Shown here one piece after another: positions 52,289 to 61,460 of a stretch of 64,000 bases of DNA. Position 1 is the first letter of the stretch, and every line of letters starts with the position of its first letter. The notes beneath the pieces are model-generated. The model had not been told where the DNA came from. It worked only from the letters and a program-made list of their open reading frames with translations, and did not search any database. The stretch spans positions 241,431 through 305,430 of the forward strand of contig CAJTRA010000003.1 in assembly GCA_910578345.1 (NCBI GenBank), given 5' to 3'. The stretch is from an uncultured Lachnospiraceae bacterium (GTDB lineage Bacteria > Bacillota > Clostridia > Lachnospirales > Lachnospiraceae). The position numbers and the translations under genes are program-made.

Positions 52289-53551
52289 TCACCGTTTCAA
52301 CTCTTCCCGGTAAAATTCTTTAAAGTCTTCATAGCCCTGTGCCGTCAGTTGTTCTTTCTGGAACTTCTTGTTCTTATTCATACGCGCTACCAGGATCTGA
52401 TTCCCCGCTTCACGCTCTCTCTGTGCCTGTGCCATCACCTCGCACAGCTGATCGGAAGGCAGCCCTTTCTCCATAAGGTATGCGATCTTCTTTCCAGCCT
52501 TAGGCACTTGAAACCCATTCTCCAAAAGCAGCAGGATAATCCGTTCGAAACCGATGGAAAATCCACAGGCTGGCAGATCATGACCGGTAAACTTACCTAC
52601 CATCTTATCATATCTTCCACCGCCGCCACAGCTTGCGCCGAATTCCGGCATATCGATCTCGAAAATAGTTCCTGTATAATAGGACATGCCGCGCACCAGC
52701 GTAGGATCGAACACCAGCTTGAAGAAATCCCCTTTCGTCGCTTCCACACTGTCGATGATCTCCTGGAAATTCTCCATGGTCTCCGCCGGCAGCACCCCTT
52801 CCAGCTTCTCCGCGATATAAGCGATCGGATGATCGGCCTTCTCCAGTCCTCTGTAAAGTTCCATATAGCTGCTTACGTTCTCTTTCGCGTGACCGGCTTC
52901 CAGCAGCTCTGCTTCCACGCCGTCTATCCCGATCTTATCCATCTTATCCAGAATGATAAAGATCTGGTCGTAATCCTCTTCCACAAAGCCGCTGTACGCC
53001 GCCATCGCTTTCAGGATCTGTCTGTCATTGATGCGGATATTGAAATTCTTAAATCCCAATCTGCCAAGCGTTGTAGTCGTGGCAAGGATCAGTTCGATCT
53101 CTGCAAGATTGCCAGCCTCGCCGAGAATATCGATATCACACTGCATAAACTGACGATAACGTCCCCTCTGAGGTCTGTCCGCACGCCACACATTTCCGAT
53201 CTGCAATGCCTTGAAAGGCGCAGGAAGTTCATTGGCATGATTGGAATAATATCTGACAAGCGGAACCGTCAGATCATAACGCAGCCCACCGTCCACCAGG
53301 TCATCCTCTCCCTGTGCTTCCTGCAGACGAAGCTTCTCACCCCGTTTTAAGATCTTGAAAATCAATTTCTCGTTCTCGCCGCCTGCCTTACAGTTTAAGT
53401 TCGCAAGACTCTCCACACAGGGCGTCTCGATCGACGTAAAGCCAAAATTTCCATAGGTTTCTTTGATCACACCGATGACATAATCGCGGATCTCCATCTC
53501 TTCCGGGAGTATATCTTTCATACCAGTGACTGGTTTCTTGCTGAGTGTCAT
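52289..53551 (-). CDS. hisS: Histidyl-tRNA synthetase
   Basis: This 420-residue class II synthetase charges tRNA-His. PVTGMKDILPEEMEIRDYV opens the protein. Motif 2 is QIGNVWRADRPQRGRYRQF, the histidine-A region is VRGMSYYTGTIFEIDM and motif 3 is CGFSIGFERIILLLLEN. The anticodon-binding domain is shorter than usual but present (KIAYLMEKGLPSDQLC). Catalytic Arg and both His-specific loops make HisS more likely than the paralogue HisZ. No T-box leader is visible upstream. Confidence 0.94.
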   Translation of the reverse strand: MTLSKKPVTGMKDILPEEMEIRDYVIGVIKETYGNFGFTSIETPCVESLANLNCKAGGENEKLIFKILKRGEKLRLQEAQGEDDLVDGGLRYDLTVPLVRYYSNHANELPAPFKALQIGNVWRADRPQRGRYRQFMQCDIDILGEAGNLAEIELILATTTTLGRLGFKNFNIRINDRQILKAMAAYSGFVEEDYDQIFIILDKMDKIGIDGVEAELLEAGHAKENVSSYMELYRGLEKADHPIAYIAEKLEGVLPAETMENFQEIIDSVEATKGDFFKLVFDPTLVRGMSYYTGTIFEIDMPEFGASCGGGGRYDKMVGKFTGHDLPACGFSIGFERIILLLLENGFQVPKAGKKIAYLMEKGLPSDQLCEVMAQAQREREAGNQILVARMNKNKKFQKEQLTAQGYEDFKEFYREELKR

Positions 53552-53697
53552 AATTTCCTTCCATTCCGAGGTATCCGCTTACGCTGCTCATACATAATGC
53601 GCCGCCAATCCCTCATCGTTCTATTTCCTTTTACTTTCCTTGTTTGTTCACTGGTATGATTCTACACTGTTTAGAGAAAATTATCAAGGAGAAGATT

Positions 53698-54309
53698 TTA
53701 CTCCTGTTCGTCAAATCTTCTGTCTTTCCAATAATACTCTTTGTCCCGTTCATCGATCTTGCGGAGCGCTCTGCAAGGATTGCCGACCGCAACCGTATAG
53801 TCCGGTATATCCTTTGTGACAACGCTTCCTGCCCCGATAACCGCATACTTTCCGATCGTTACGCCTGGAAGCACGATCGCCCCGGCGCCGATCCACGCCC
53901 CGTCACCGATCGTGATCGGAAAGGAATACATTCCGCCTTCCGCCCGTTTCTCCGGATCGATGGGATGCCCCGTCGTGCAGAGTGTGACTCCTGTTCCAAA
54001 CAAAACACCTTTCCCGATGGTGATCGTATAGTCGTCAATCAGGACAAGCCCGGAATTAATATAGGTTCCCTCTCCGATCGTCACCGTCGATCCCACCGCC
54101 AGGGTCAGAGGCTGGTTTACCCACACATTCTCACCAACGCTTCCAAACATCTGTCTGACAAGCTCATTCCTTTTTTCAACTTCGCTTGGCTTTGAGGTAT
54201 TAAATTCATACATAAGATCTTTGACTCTCGCCTGTCCGGCAAGGTACTCCTCCGTGTCTTCCCACAAATACCCCTTCGCAATCTTAACCTGTCTCTCCTG
54301 CTCTGTCAT
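53698..54309 (-). CDS. Sugar O-acetyltransferase, maltose-acetyltransferase type
   Basis: The 203-residue left-handed beta-helix enzyme transfers acetyl from acetyl-CoA to a sugar. The hexapeptide repeats run from about residue 65, with VTIGEGTYINSGLVLIDDYT and GDGAWIGAGAIVLPGVTIGK. The catalytic His is in CTTGHPIDPEKRAEGGMYSF, and the N-terminal Mac domain (KIAKGYLWEDTEEYLAGQAR) is intact. The real acceptor is not known. The gene stands alone on the minus strand. Confidence 0.92.
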   Translation of the reverse strand: MTEQERQVKIAKGYLWEDTEEYLAGQARVKDLMYEFNTSKPSEVEKRNELVRQMFGSVGENVWVNQPLTLAVGSTVTIGEGTYINSGLVLIDDYTITIGKGVLFGTGVTLCTTGHPIDPEKRAEGGMYSFPITIGDGAWIGAGAIVLPGVTIGKYAVIGAGSVVTKDIPDYTVAVGNPCRALRKIDERDKEYYWKDRRFDEQE

Positions 54310-54481
54310 CTGTCTCCTCCTTCATACCTGTTCTGTTCCCCATTCCCCAGGGGATTCGGTCTTCAAGCTTTCTTTATCACAATAGCATTTCTCCTGCAAA
54401 ATGTCTTTAACAAAACGGTATGACTGTATAACAATCACATCAGTCCAGTCATCGGCATTACACTGCTACCAGCAGTCCTTC

Positions 54482-55123
54482 TCACAGCACATCTTTCGTT
54501 TCCACAGTTACGACAGACAATACTGCCACGCCAATGGATAACAAGGTCAGGATCACAGGAAATACCTGGTTCCCAGCCAGTGAAAGATCTCCGATATTTC
54601 CCTGGGTCAGCAGGATCAGCAGAAAAGAAGTGACGATCGTCGCTTTCGATGACCTCATGAGAAGCCCCACAAACAAAGCAATAAAACTCATGCTCACGGT
54701 CACGGCAGACTTTAACAAAAGCTGAACATAGAAGGACATACTTCCCATCGAAAAATCAATGACGAAGGGAGACGCCAACCTCTTAGATCCAAGGAAAATA
54801 CACAGATAACAGATCAGTTTGGTCGCCACCAGGGCCGCCAGGCCAAAAAGCCATACCGCCGCCATCTGGGATGCCAGAATCTTCTGCCTTTTGATCGGAT
54901 AGGAAAACATCAGGTTCATAGTCTTATTCTTATAAGCGCTTACGATAAAAGAAGCGAGCATCACACTGGTAAAGAGCAGAGATGACATACTGGTAAACAA
55001 CTCAATCGGCGCAGAGATCACCTCCATCCCTTCTGCCGCATCCAATGTACCAGTTGGATCCTGTGCGATCCCCAAAAAAGCCAGCACAAATAGAAACAGA
55101 CACAACACTGCCGCCACAATCAC
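54482..55123 (-). pseudogene. ABC-2 permease lacking its N-terminus
   Basis: About 213 residues form the rear part of a lantibiotic-type ABC permease. An extracellular loop is followed by TSMSSLLFTSVMLASFIVSA, the motif YKNKTMNLMFSYPIKRQKIL and four more helices. The first cytoplasmic helix and first membrane segment are replaced: reading backwards, the frame runs into a stop and then into the remains of the histidine kinase. Only a GTG without ribosome site could start it. The ATPase gene expected between kinase and permease is entirely absent. The protein is probably not functional. Confidence 0.75.
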
Positions 55124-55771
55124 AACTTTCCAAATATACTGTCGGCAAACGCCTTCTCAATTCCTCTGCCCCGATCCACGATATCGACCGCGAAGCAGCA
55201 GATCATAGAAGCCAAGTATGTTCTCTCTGCAAAGTTCATTAATCGCGATCCTTGTCATGGTAAGCTTCAGATCACCGGATTCCAGCTTCGCCAGTGTAAA
55301 GAACTGATCAATCAGCTCCATCACCTGTTCCGCTTTCGCTGCGACCTTCTGCAATCTCTCATGATAATCGTACTGCATAGGATCATCCTGCTTCGTGCGG
55401 CTGTGTTCCTGTTCCATCTGCAGGATCTCCAGATAACCAAGGATCACTGTCAATGGCGTCTTGATATCATGTGAAATATTTGCCAGCATTTTCTTCATGG
55501 ATACTTCCTGTTTCCTGTAATCCGCCTTTACTCTCTGACGATCTAAAAGCATCCGGTTAATCTGCCCGATCAGATTCTTCAAGACCTTGTTGTCTGTAAA
55601 GACCATGACCTTCTCGTCACTGTCCTTTTCCAGAATCTCCGACAATTTCGCGCTGATCTCGCTTAACTGATCCTGTATGCCTCTGCCAAATACAAACCGC
55701 TGGTAACATACGATTAGAAATAAGAGGATGCTAAGGCAGACCAGGAAAAAAATAATCGTCTTATCACTCAT
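55120..55771 (-). pseudogene. Histidine kinase with deleted ATPase domain
   Basis: The frame from ATG 55769-55771 encodes one membrane helix, a signalling helix and the phospho-acceptor MLANISHDIKTPLTVILGYL (His101), then the dimerisation helix up to INELCRENILGFYDLLL. There it leaves the family pattern and ends at 55157. In the next frame the DNA encodes FAVDIVDRGRGIEKAFADSI, the G1 box of a kinase ATPase domain, then a stop at 55120-55122. The stretch between (N box and neighbours) and the rest of the ATPase domain are deleted. The kinase could still take phosphate but cannot make it. It overlaps the regulator by four bases. Confidence 0.85.
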
Positions 55772-56460
55772 GGCGTCTCTCCCAATTTGTACCCAATCCC
55801 CCAGACTGTAAGGATATATTGCGGATCACGGGGATTGTCCTCTATTTTGTTGCGCAGTCTGCTGATATGGACATTGACTGCATTCTCATCGCCCAGATAG
55901 GCGTCTTTCCATACGGAGGCATAGAGCTGCTCTTTGGTATAGACTTTCTTTGGATTCTGCATGAGCAGTTTCAAAATCTCAAATTCCTTCGCAGTCAGTT
56001 CTAACTTCTTCCCCTTTTTCCTCACAGAAAACTCATTCAAATCGATCACAAGCTCTCCTCTTGTGATACGCTGTTCTTCTCTGGCGGCTCCTGCCGCATA
56101 TTGTGTGCTCCTTCTGATATTGGCTTTGATCCTGGCCAGGACTTCTGTCACTGAAAAAGGTTTGGTGACATAATCGTCGGCTCCAAGGCCCAGCCCCAGG
56201 GACTTATCGGAATCTGTATCCTTTGCCGACAGGATAATGATCGGAACCGTACTATTCCTCCGTATGACATTCATCACTTCCATCCCGTCCATTTTAGGGA
56301 TCATAAGATCCAACAGCACCAGACTGTATTCCTCCTCATAAAATTTCCGACAGGCGCTTTCTCCATCATAGACGGCCACGACTTCGAACCCTTCTGTTCC
56401 GAGAAATTTCCTCAGCATCTCGCTGATCTCTACATCATCCTCTACAAGCAATATCTTCAT
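55768..56460 (-). CDS. OmpR/PhoB-family response regulator
   Basis: The intact regulator has about 230 residues. The receiver shows LLVEDD (Asp8, Asp9), phospho-Asp51 in LVLLDLMIPKMDG and a Lys in YVTKPFSV. The C-terminal winged helix ends ENAVNVHISRLRNKIEDNPR. The start is uncertain: ATG 56458-56460 begins the conserved MKILLVEDD, while an ATG at 56472 or a GTG near 56484 (after GAAGAG) would add a short lead. It is the first gene of a locus whose kinase and permease are damaged, so its activation is doubtful. Confidence 0.88.
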   Translation of the reverse strand: MKILLVEDDVEISEMLRKFLGTEGFEVVAVYDGESACRKFYEEEYSLVLLDLMIPKMDGMEVMNVIRRNSTVPIIILSAKDTDSDKSLGLGLGADDYVTKPFSVTEVLARIKANIRRSTQYAAGAAREEQRITRGELVIDLNEFSVRKKGKKLELTAKEFEILKLLMQNPKKVYTKEQLYASVWKDAYLGDENAVNVHISRLRNKIEDNPRDPQYILTVWGIGYKLGETP

Positions 56461-56608
56461 TCTCCTGTCCATCCTTTTCGTCACACCAGCTCTTCCCGTG
56501 GGATCGCCTTGAGGAAGGAATCGCAATAATCGATCTGATCCTGCCGATCCTCTTCGGTTTCCAAGTCTGTACGGGTTAAGTTTAACACACAAATACATGC
56601 CCCGCAAA

Positions 56609-56654
56609 TTGACATTTCCGCCTTTTCACATTATAATACATATTACAGATGTAA
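56609..56654 (+). promoter_or_regulatory. blaI-blaR1 promoter with BlaI operator
   Basis: TTGACA (56609-56614), 17 bases and TATAAT (56632-56637) form a consensus promoter. TTACAGATGTAA (56643-56654), with perfect TTACA/TGTAA arms, covers the transcript start. It closely resembles the classic BlaI operator (TATTACATATGTAAGATT). BlaI would thus repress its own operon. Confidence 0.9.
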
Positions 56655-56674
56655 GATTTATGGAGGGATTACTG

Positions 56675-57049
56675 ATGAAAGCATTGCCGCAGATTTCGGA
56701 AGCAGAATTTGAAGTGATGAAGATCGTATGGAAACATGCGCCGATCAATACCAATGAAATCACCGACCGGTTGACGAAGACGACAAAATGGAGTCCCAAG
56801 ACAATCCAGACCCTGATCAAGCGGCTTGTGACCAAGGGCGCGCTTTCCTATGAAAAGGAGAGCCGGGTTTTCGTGTATACACCCTTGATAGACGAAAAAG
56901 AATACATCGGCCAGGAAAGCCACTCTTTCCTGAAACGGTATTATGACGGAGATATCACGGCCATGCTCTCCGCCTATATCGAGGACGACAAACTCTCCAC
57001 AGCTGAAATCGACACGCTCCGCTCCCTTCTCGCGAAGGGCAGGTTATAG
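56675..57049 (+). CDS. blaI: BlaI/MecI-family repressor
   Basis: The 124-residue winged-helix repressor has MKALPQISEAEFEVMKIVWK, NTNEITDRLTKTTKWSPKTI (recognition region) and TLIKRLVTKGALSYEKESRV, then a C-terminal dimerisation tail. BlaI is cleaved or inactivated after BlaR1 senses a beta-lactam, which releases the operators. GGAGGG stands nine bases before ATG 56675. It is co-transcribed with blaR1, 18 bases downstream. Operators in front of this gene and of the large lipoprotein gene define a small local regulon. Confidence 0.93.
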   Translation: MKALPQISEAEFEVMKIVWKHAPINTNEITDRLTKTTKWSPKTIQTLIKRLVTKGALSYEKESRVFVYTPLIDEKEYIGQESHSFLKRYYDGDITAMLSAYIEDDKLSTAEIDTLRSLLAKGRL

Positions 57050-57067
57050 AAAGGAAGCGTTATCGCT

Positions 57068-58927
57068 ATGGCAGAGTTTGGAATCCGCTTTTTCCTTTGT
57101 AATATTTTAATCTGTATCCTCATATGGTTTCTGATCGTGGCAAAACGGGTATTGCAGCATGTCTTCACCAGCCGGATGCAGTTCCATTTATGGTTCCTGC
57201 TGTTTGGGATTCTCACAGTGCCGTTTCTCCCCTTTTGTCCGCTCACTTTCACGCAGATCCTCTCATGGCCCGGCGCCTTTTGCAATGCGGTATCCTCTGC
57301 CAGGGGGCCAGTCACGGAAGGCAATCCTGCGCCCTATACCTCCGGCGCCGTAAAGCAGATAAACGACTTTGCGCTGTCCGTCAGCCGGGAAATGCCCTCC
57401 ATGATCGGGCTTCTCTTGTGCGGTATATGGCTAACCGGTATGCTGGTTATGGTTTTATCCATGGTAAAAGCGCTATCCCGTTTAAACGCCATCAAAAAGT
57501 CCGCGCTTCCCCTGCAGAACAAGAATGTACGCATGATATATGATAACTGTCTGAAGGAATTGCACATCAGAAGAAAGATTCCCATTTACAGCACTGCTTT
57601 CCTGAAATCCCCTGTTATGATGGGATTCTGCCGCCCCCGTATTTATCTTCCCATCCACCTTATATCGGATCTGCACAGCTGCGCCGGACAGCATACAGAG
57701 AGACCGGAAGGACATTTTCAGGCCGCGGATATGCGGTATATCCTGCTGCACGAATTACAGCACTACCGGCACAAAGACGCCCTGGCCGGTTTCCTGATGA
57801 ACTTTTTCGGCGTACTTTACTGGTGTAACCCCTGTGTCTGGTATGCGTTGAAAGAAATGCGAAATGACAGGGAGGTTGCCTGCGATACATCCGTCCTGAA
57901 CCTCTTAGCGGTAAGCGATTATGAAGCTTACGGAAATACTCTCATCCGTTTTGCCGGCAAAGTTTCCCTTACGCCCTTCCCCTTTGCCGCCGGGATCAGC
58001 ACAACGATGAAGCAGATGCGGCAGCGGATCTCCAATATCTCCTCTTACAAAAAGCCTTCTGTTTTCAGAAAAATAATGGGACTCACTGCTTTTGCGGCGA
58101 TCAGCATAATTCTCTTCGGCCTTGCGCCAATGTTCTCCGCCCATGCCGCCAGGCAGAGCCGGTATTCCTGGAAGATTCCCTCCGACAAGGTCTCTGCGAT
58201 CGACCTGTCCGCCTGTTTCAACGGATATGAGGGCAGCTTCGTACTATATGATTTAAACAGCGATACCTGGAATGTCTATAATCCGGAGCAGGCCACCTTA
58301 AGGACCACCCCGGATTCTACTTACAAGATCTATGATGCGCTGTTTGCACTGGAAGAAGGCGTGATCACACCGGACGACTCTTTCATGGCCTGGGATGGCA
58401 CAGAGCATCCTTTTGAAGCATGGAATGAAGATCAGGATTTATTTTCCGCCATGCACGCCTCCGTCAACTGGTATTTTGAGCAGTTAGATAAGCAGATCGG
58501 CATGGCTGCCATTCAGGATTATATCCGAAAGATCGGATATGGGAATGAATATGTAAGTACAGACGTTTCCTCCTACTGGATGGAGGGATCTCTCAACATC
58601 TCCCCGGTAGAACAGGTGGAACTTCTGACAGCCCTCCACTGCAACCGTTTTGGCTTTGCCCCGGAAAATATCAGTGCCGTGAAAAGATCGATCTGCCTGT
58701 CCTCCGCGGAAGAGGTCTCAACGGATGGCAGAACCTTTTATGGCAAAACCGGAACCAGACGTGTAGACGGACAGGATGTGAACGGCTGGTTTGTGGGTTA
58801 CGTCGAGACCGCTGACAACACCTGCTTTTTCGCCACCAACATACAGAGCGATTCCGGCGCCACCGGCAGTAAGGCGGCCGAGATCACGAAAGCCGTCCTG
58901 TCTGAACTATACTTGTGGCACTTCTAA
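57068..58927 (+). CDS. blaR1: BlaR1-type beta-lactam sensor and signal transducer
   Basis: The 619-residue protein has four membrane helices and a cytoplasmic M56 zinc-peptidase domain with HELQHYRHKDALAG (HExxH near residue 228). An extracellular penicillin-binding sensor domain carries STYK (serine near 417, SxxK), YGN and KTGT (near 560), all three class D-like active-site motifs. A beta-lactam acylates the serine and the signal activates the peptidase, which leads to loss of BlaI. All key residues are present, so it should work. Its tail overlaps the convergent lipoprotein gene by 21 bases. No beta-lactamase gene lies in the window. Confidence 0.94.
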   Translation: MAEFGIRFFLCNILICILIWFLIVAKRVLQHVFTSRMQFHLWFLLFGILTVPFLPFCPLTFTQILSWPGAFCNAVSSARGPVTEGNPAPYTSGAVKQINDFALSVSREMPSMIGLLLCGIWLTGMLVMVLSMVKALSRLNAIKKSALPLQNKNVRMIYDNCLKELHIRRKIPIYSTAFLKSPVMMGFCRPRIYLPIHLISDLHSCAGQHTERPEGHFQAADMRYILLHELQHYRHKDALAGFLMNFFGVLYWCNPCVWYALKEMRNDREVACDTSVLNLLAVSDYEAYGNTLIRFAGKVSLTPFPFAAGISTTMKQMRQRISNISSYKKPSVFRKIMGLTAFAAISIILFGLAPMFSAHAARQSRYSWKIPSDKVSAIDLSACFNGYEGSFVLYDLNSDTWNVYNPEQATLRTTPDSTYKIYDALFALEEGVITPDDSFMAWDGTEHPFEAWNEDQDLFSAMHASVNWYFEQLDKQIGMAAIQDYIRKIGYGNEYVSTDVSSYWMEGSLNISPVEQVELLTALHCNRFGFAPENISAVKRSICLSSAEEVSTDGRTFYGKTGTRRVDGQDVNGWFVGYVETADNTCFFATNIQSDSGATGSKAAEITKAVLSELYLWHF

Positions 58928-61288
58928 TTCCTTCTGCTCTATCGTATTGGACAGATAGCGGAACGTGCCGTCCGGGAATGGCTGTACCACAATGGTATTG
59001 GTAAAAGCAAGGTCCGAGTTGTAATCGGCCCATACCCCGTCAACAACAAGCGTAATGGTCCCGTCCGGATTCTCTGTGTAATCGACGACTTCCCCGAAAG
59101 GCGGATACTGCCTTTCGAAGATCATCTCATATGCATAGCTGCTGCTGTCTTCATCGTACCCGCATTTTTCCCGCAGCGCTTCGACTGACACCGGGAAATA
59201 AGTAGTCATGATCTTTTCATATGTCTCCGCCGGGATCCTCCCGTTCTCCGTCCTTAAATTTTCTCCGGTGTGTATCCGGTATAGATCTTCAAACATACAG
59301 GGCATCAGAATATCTTCTACATTGTCACTGTTCCAGTTTGTCACAAGGACATTGTAATTAACATAGCTTAGCCCACGTACATACTTTGCGGTCAGTTCCC
59401 GGCATTCATCGGAAAGCGGCCTGATCCGAAAATACCTCCGCAGACTGGAATGCGGTATCACAACTTCATAGGCATAAATAAAATAGCCTTTCTCCGTCAG
59501 TCTGATCTCGGCTACCTCACTGACCAACGTGCTCTTAACCTCCGGTACGCCGCCCTTCTGCCAGTCAATCCCCACATAATAAGTCTGCAATTCGCGGTCC
59601 CGGTATAGAAAAGTGATCGCGCCAAGCAATCCGTCTCTGTTGACATCAAAGATCGTCACCATCGCATCACGATTCTCTCTGTAAGCAGCATAGAAATCCT
59701 CGATCTCTTCGTAGTTCTCCATATTGGTATCTTCCGCGACACTGACATATCCCGCCCTGCCAAGAAGGGAAACCACTTCCCGGCACTGCTCTTTCGTAAA
59801 CTCTTTGATACGAGAGCCATAGGAAAACTCCTCTGTTATCTCTATCTCCTGATACACTTCCCGGACCTGCTTTGCGGCTGTCAATGCCCTGTGTTCGAGT
59901 TCTTCTTTTTCCGCCTCGGTAATCAGACAATGCGCCGCCTGTGGAAGAAACCATAACGCCGCTTCTGCTCCTGATTCCGTCCCTGATTCGGTTTCGCCTG
60001 ACGATCCGTTCCCTTCACAGATCTCTTCCCGTGTTTCGCCTGACGATCCGTCTCCCCCATAGATCTCCTCCCACTCTTTCTCCGTCAGCCGGTCAGAATG
60101 CCACCAGATCTCATACGCTTCTTCCGGCAGGATCACCTCGTTCGATACATACTGAAAACCGTCCTCCCCCAATGGACGGATCACGGTTATGTGTGAAAAC
60201 TCCTTAGCCTTATTTTCATGGGGATATACCGCATTGACATAAAGCGTGATCGTCCCATCCGCATTCTCTGTATAACGCACGACTTCCGGATATGCGATCT
60301 CCGAATAGTCCCCCTCGTAAAAGCCCCGTGGCCTGTACTCATAGGCGTCCGTTTCCTGGCAATAAGCTGTTCTGGAACGGAGCGCTTCGCTGTCCATCCT
60401 GAAATGAGTCCCGATCACATTTTCAAACAGCTCTCCCGGTATCTGATAGACGGCTCCGACTCTTAAATCTTCATCCGCCCTGTAAGGCACTGGCTGGCCA
60501 AACAGCATTGGATAGCATTTGTCAAACAGATCATAGAAATCCAGGTCCCCCGGATCGTCCTCACTCCAGTCACAGAGAAACAGGTTGTTTCGCCCATAGC
60601 CAACCGGCAGGATATACTTTCTGTTATATTCCCTGCACGTTTCCTCCAGCGGCAGGACCCGCAGCATCGTATGTTCCGGCATATCGCTCAGGGTCAGTAC
60701 ATAGCTCTCATCCGAGAAGTAGTTTCCCGCAAAGATCAAATATCCTTCCTCTGTATACTGCCAGAAATCTGCCGGGTAACTTACCGTGCTTCTGCTCTGC
60801 AGATGTCCATTCTGGTCATATTGGTAGTATCCTCTGGTGATATCCACACTGCCGTCCTCTGTCTGCAGATCAAACTTACGGATCCCCATCTCCAGGATCA
60901 CGATCACGGTCAATTCAGCAGGTTCCTTGTCCTCTACCGCTTTACAAAACGCCAGCGCCTGCTTGGCATGCGTCATGTCAACCTGGTTGCCACTGTCAAC
61001 AGCCACATAGCCGTTCTCCCCAAGCCTGTCCACCATGCGCCGCATCAGATCCAGGCTTCCCGACATACTTGTACCCGCTGATTCCTCATAAAGATCACGG
61101 AGCACCTCTTCTATGCGCTGTATATCGGCAGGATCATTTTCCCCGGCAGAATACGCTTCCCTGTCTGCCTGGGTGATCATCGTATCCGAAACCTGCGGCG
61201 CCTCATCGCTGCACCCCGTCAATAACAGCAGCACACTGAGTATTGCAAGTAAGAGCGCTTCTTTCTTCTCAGCCATTCTAACGATCAA
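58907..61288 (-). CDS. Large duplicated lipoprotein, probably DUF6070-like, under BlaI control
   Basis: The 793-residue lipoprotein has a signal ending LLLLTGC (Cys26). The mature chain has two homologous halves (about 40-430 and 465-790) joined by a Gly/Ser/Glu-rich linker (GGDGSSGETREEICEGNGSS). Matching segments include VVRYTENADGTITLYVNAVY against VVDYTENPDGTITLVVDGVW, and VIRPLGEDGFQYVSNEVI against VVQPFPDGTFRYLSNTIE. It resembles DUF6070 lipoproteins of Lachnospiraceae, with no catalytic motif. I keep the TTG at 61288; ATG 61276 (MAEKKEALLLAIL) is an alternative. Two BlaI-type operators lie on its promoter, so beta-lactams should induce it. A role as envelope-stress or wall-binding protein is inference. 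Confidence 0.8.
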   Translation of the reverse strand: MIVRMAEKKEALLLAILSVLLLLTGCSDEAPQVSDTMITQADREAYSAGENDPADIQRIEEVLRDLYEESAGTSMSGSLDLMRRMVDRLGENGYVAVDSGNQVDMTHAKQALAFCKAVEDKEPAELTVIVILEMGIRKFDLQTEDGSVDITRGYYQYDQNGHLQSRSTVSYPADFWQYTEEGYLIFAGNYFSDESYVLTLSDMPEHTMLRVLPLEETCREYNRKYILPVGYGRNNLFLCDWSEDDPGDLDFYDLFDKCYPMLFGQPVPYRADEDLRVGAVYQIPGELFENVIGTHFRMDSEALRSRTAYCQETDAYEYRPRGFYEGDYSEIAYPEVVRYTENADGTITLYVNAVYPHENKAKEFSHITVIRPLGEDGFQYVSNEVILPEEAYEIWWHSDRLTEKEWEEIYGGDGSSGETREEICEGNGSSGETESGTESGAEAALWFLPQAAHCLITEAEKEELEHRALTAAKQVREVYQEIEITEEFSYGSRIKEFTKEQCREVVSLLGRAGYVSVAEDTNMENYEEIEDFYAAYRENRDAMVTIFDVNRDGLLGAITFLYRDRELQTYYVGIDWQKGGVPEVKSTLVSEVAEIRLTEKGYFIYAYEVVIPHSSLRRYFRIRPLSDECRELTAKYVRGLSYVNYNVLVTNWNSDNVEDILMPCMFEDLYRIHTGENLRTENGRIPAETYEKIMTTYFPVSVEALREKCGYDEDSSSYAYEMIFERQYPPFGEVVDYTENPDGTITLVVDGVWADYNSDLAFTNTIVVQPFPDGTFRYLSNTIEQKELEVPQV

Positions 61289-61338
61289 ATGTCTTATATC
61301 CTCTCTTTCTCCATTGTCCGACTTTGTTGTTTCAAATC

Positions 61339-61388
61339 TTACTGATGTAAGATTATTAAATATTACACTAGTAAGATTTAAAAGTCAA
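61339..61388 (-). promoter_or_regulatory. Promoter of the lipoprotein gene with two BlaI-type operators
   Basis: On the minus strand TTGACT (61383-61388), 17 bases and TAATAT (61360-61365) form the promoter. TTACTAGTGTAA (61363-61374) lies between and across these elements, and TTACATCAGTAA (61339-61350) just after the start. Both have the TTAC-N4-GTAA half-sites and flanking AAATCTTAC of the operator in front of blaI. Confidence 0.82.
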
Positions 61389-61460
61389 GCAAATCCTGTG
61401 CTCTCTTTGATCATTTAGGCGTTGTCTATTTTGGTCTTACTCTTTCATTCGATCCTAACA

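Noticed and set aside
52259..53350. A 363-codon plus-strand frame opposite hisS
   Set aside because: It is a shadow of the histidyl-tRNA synthetase gene, whose motifs are complete on the minus strand.
53552..53697. T-box leader in front of hisS
   Set aside because: The conserved T-box bulge and antiterminator sequences are not present.
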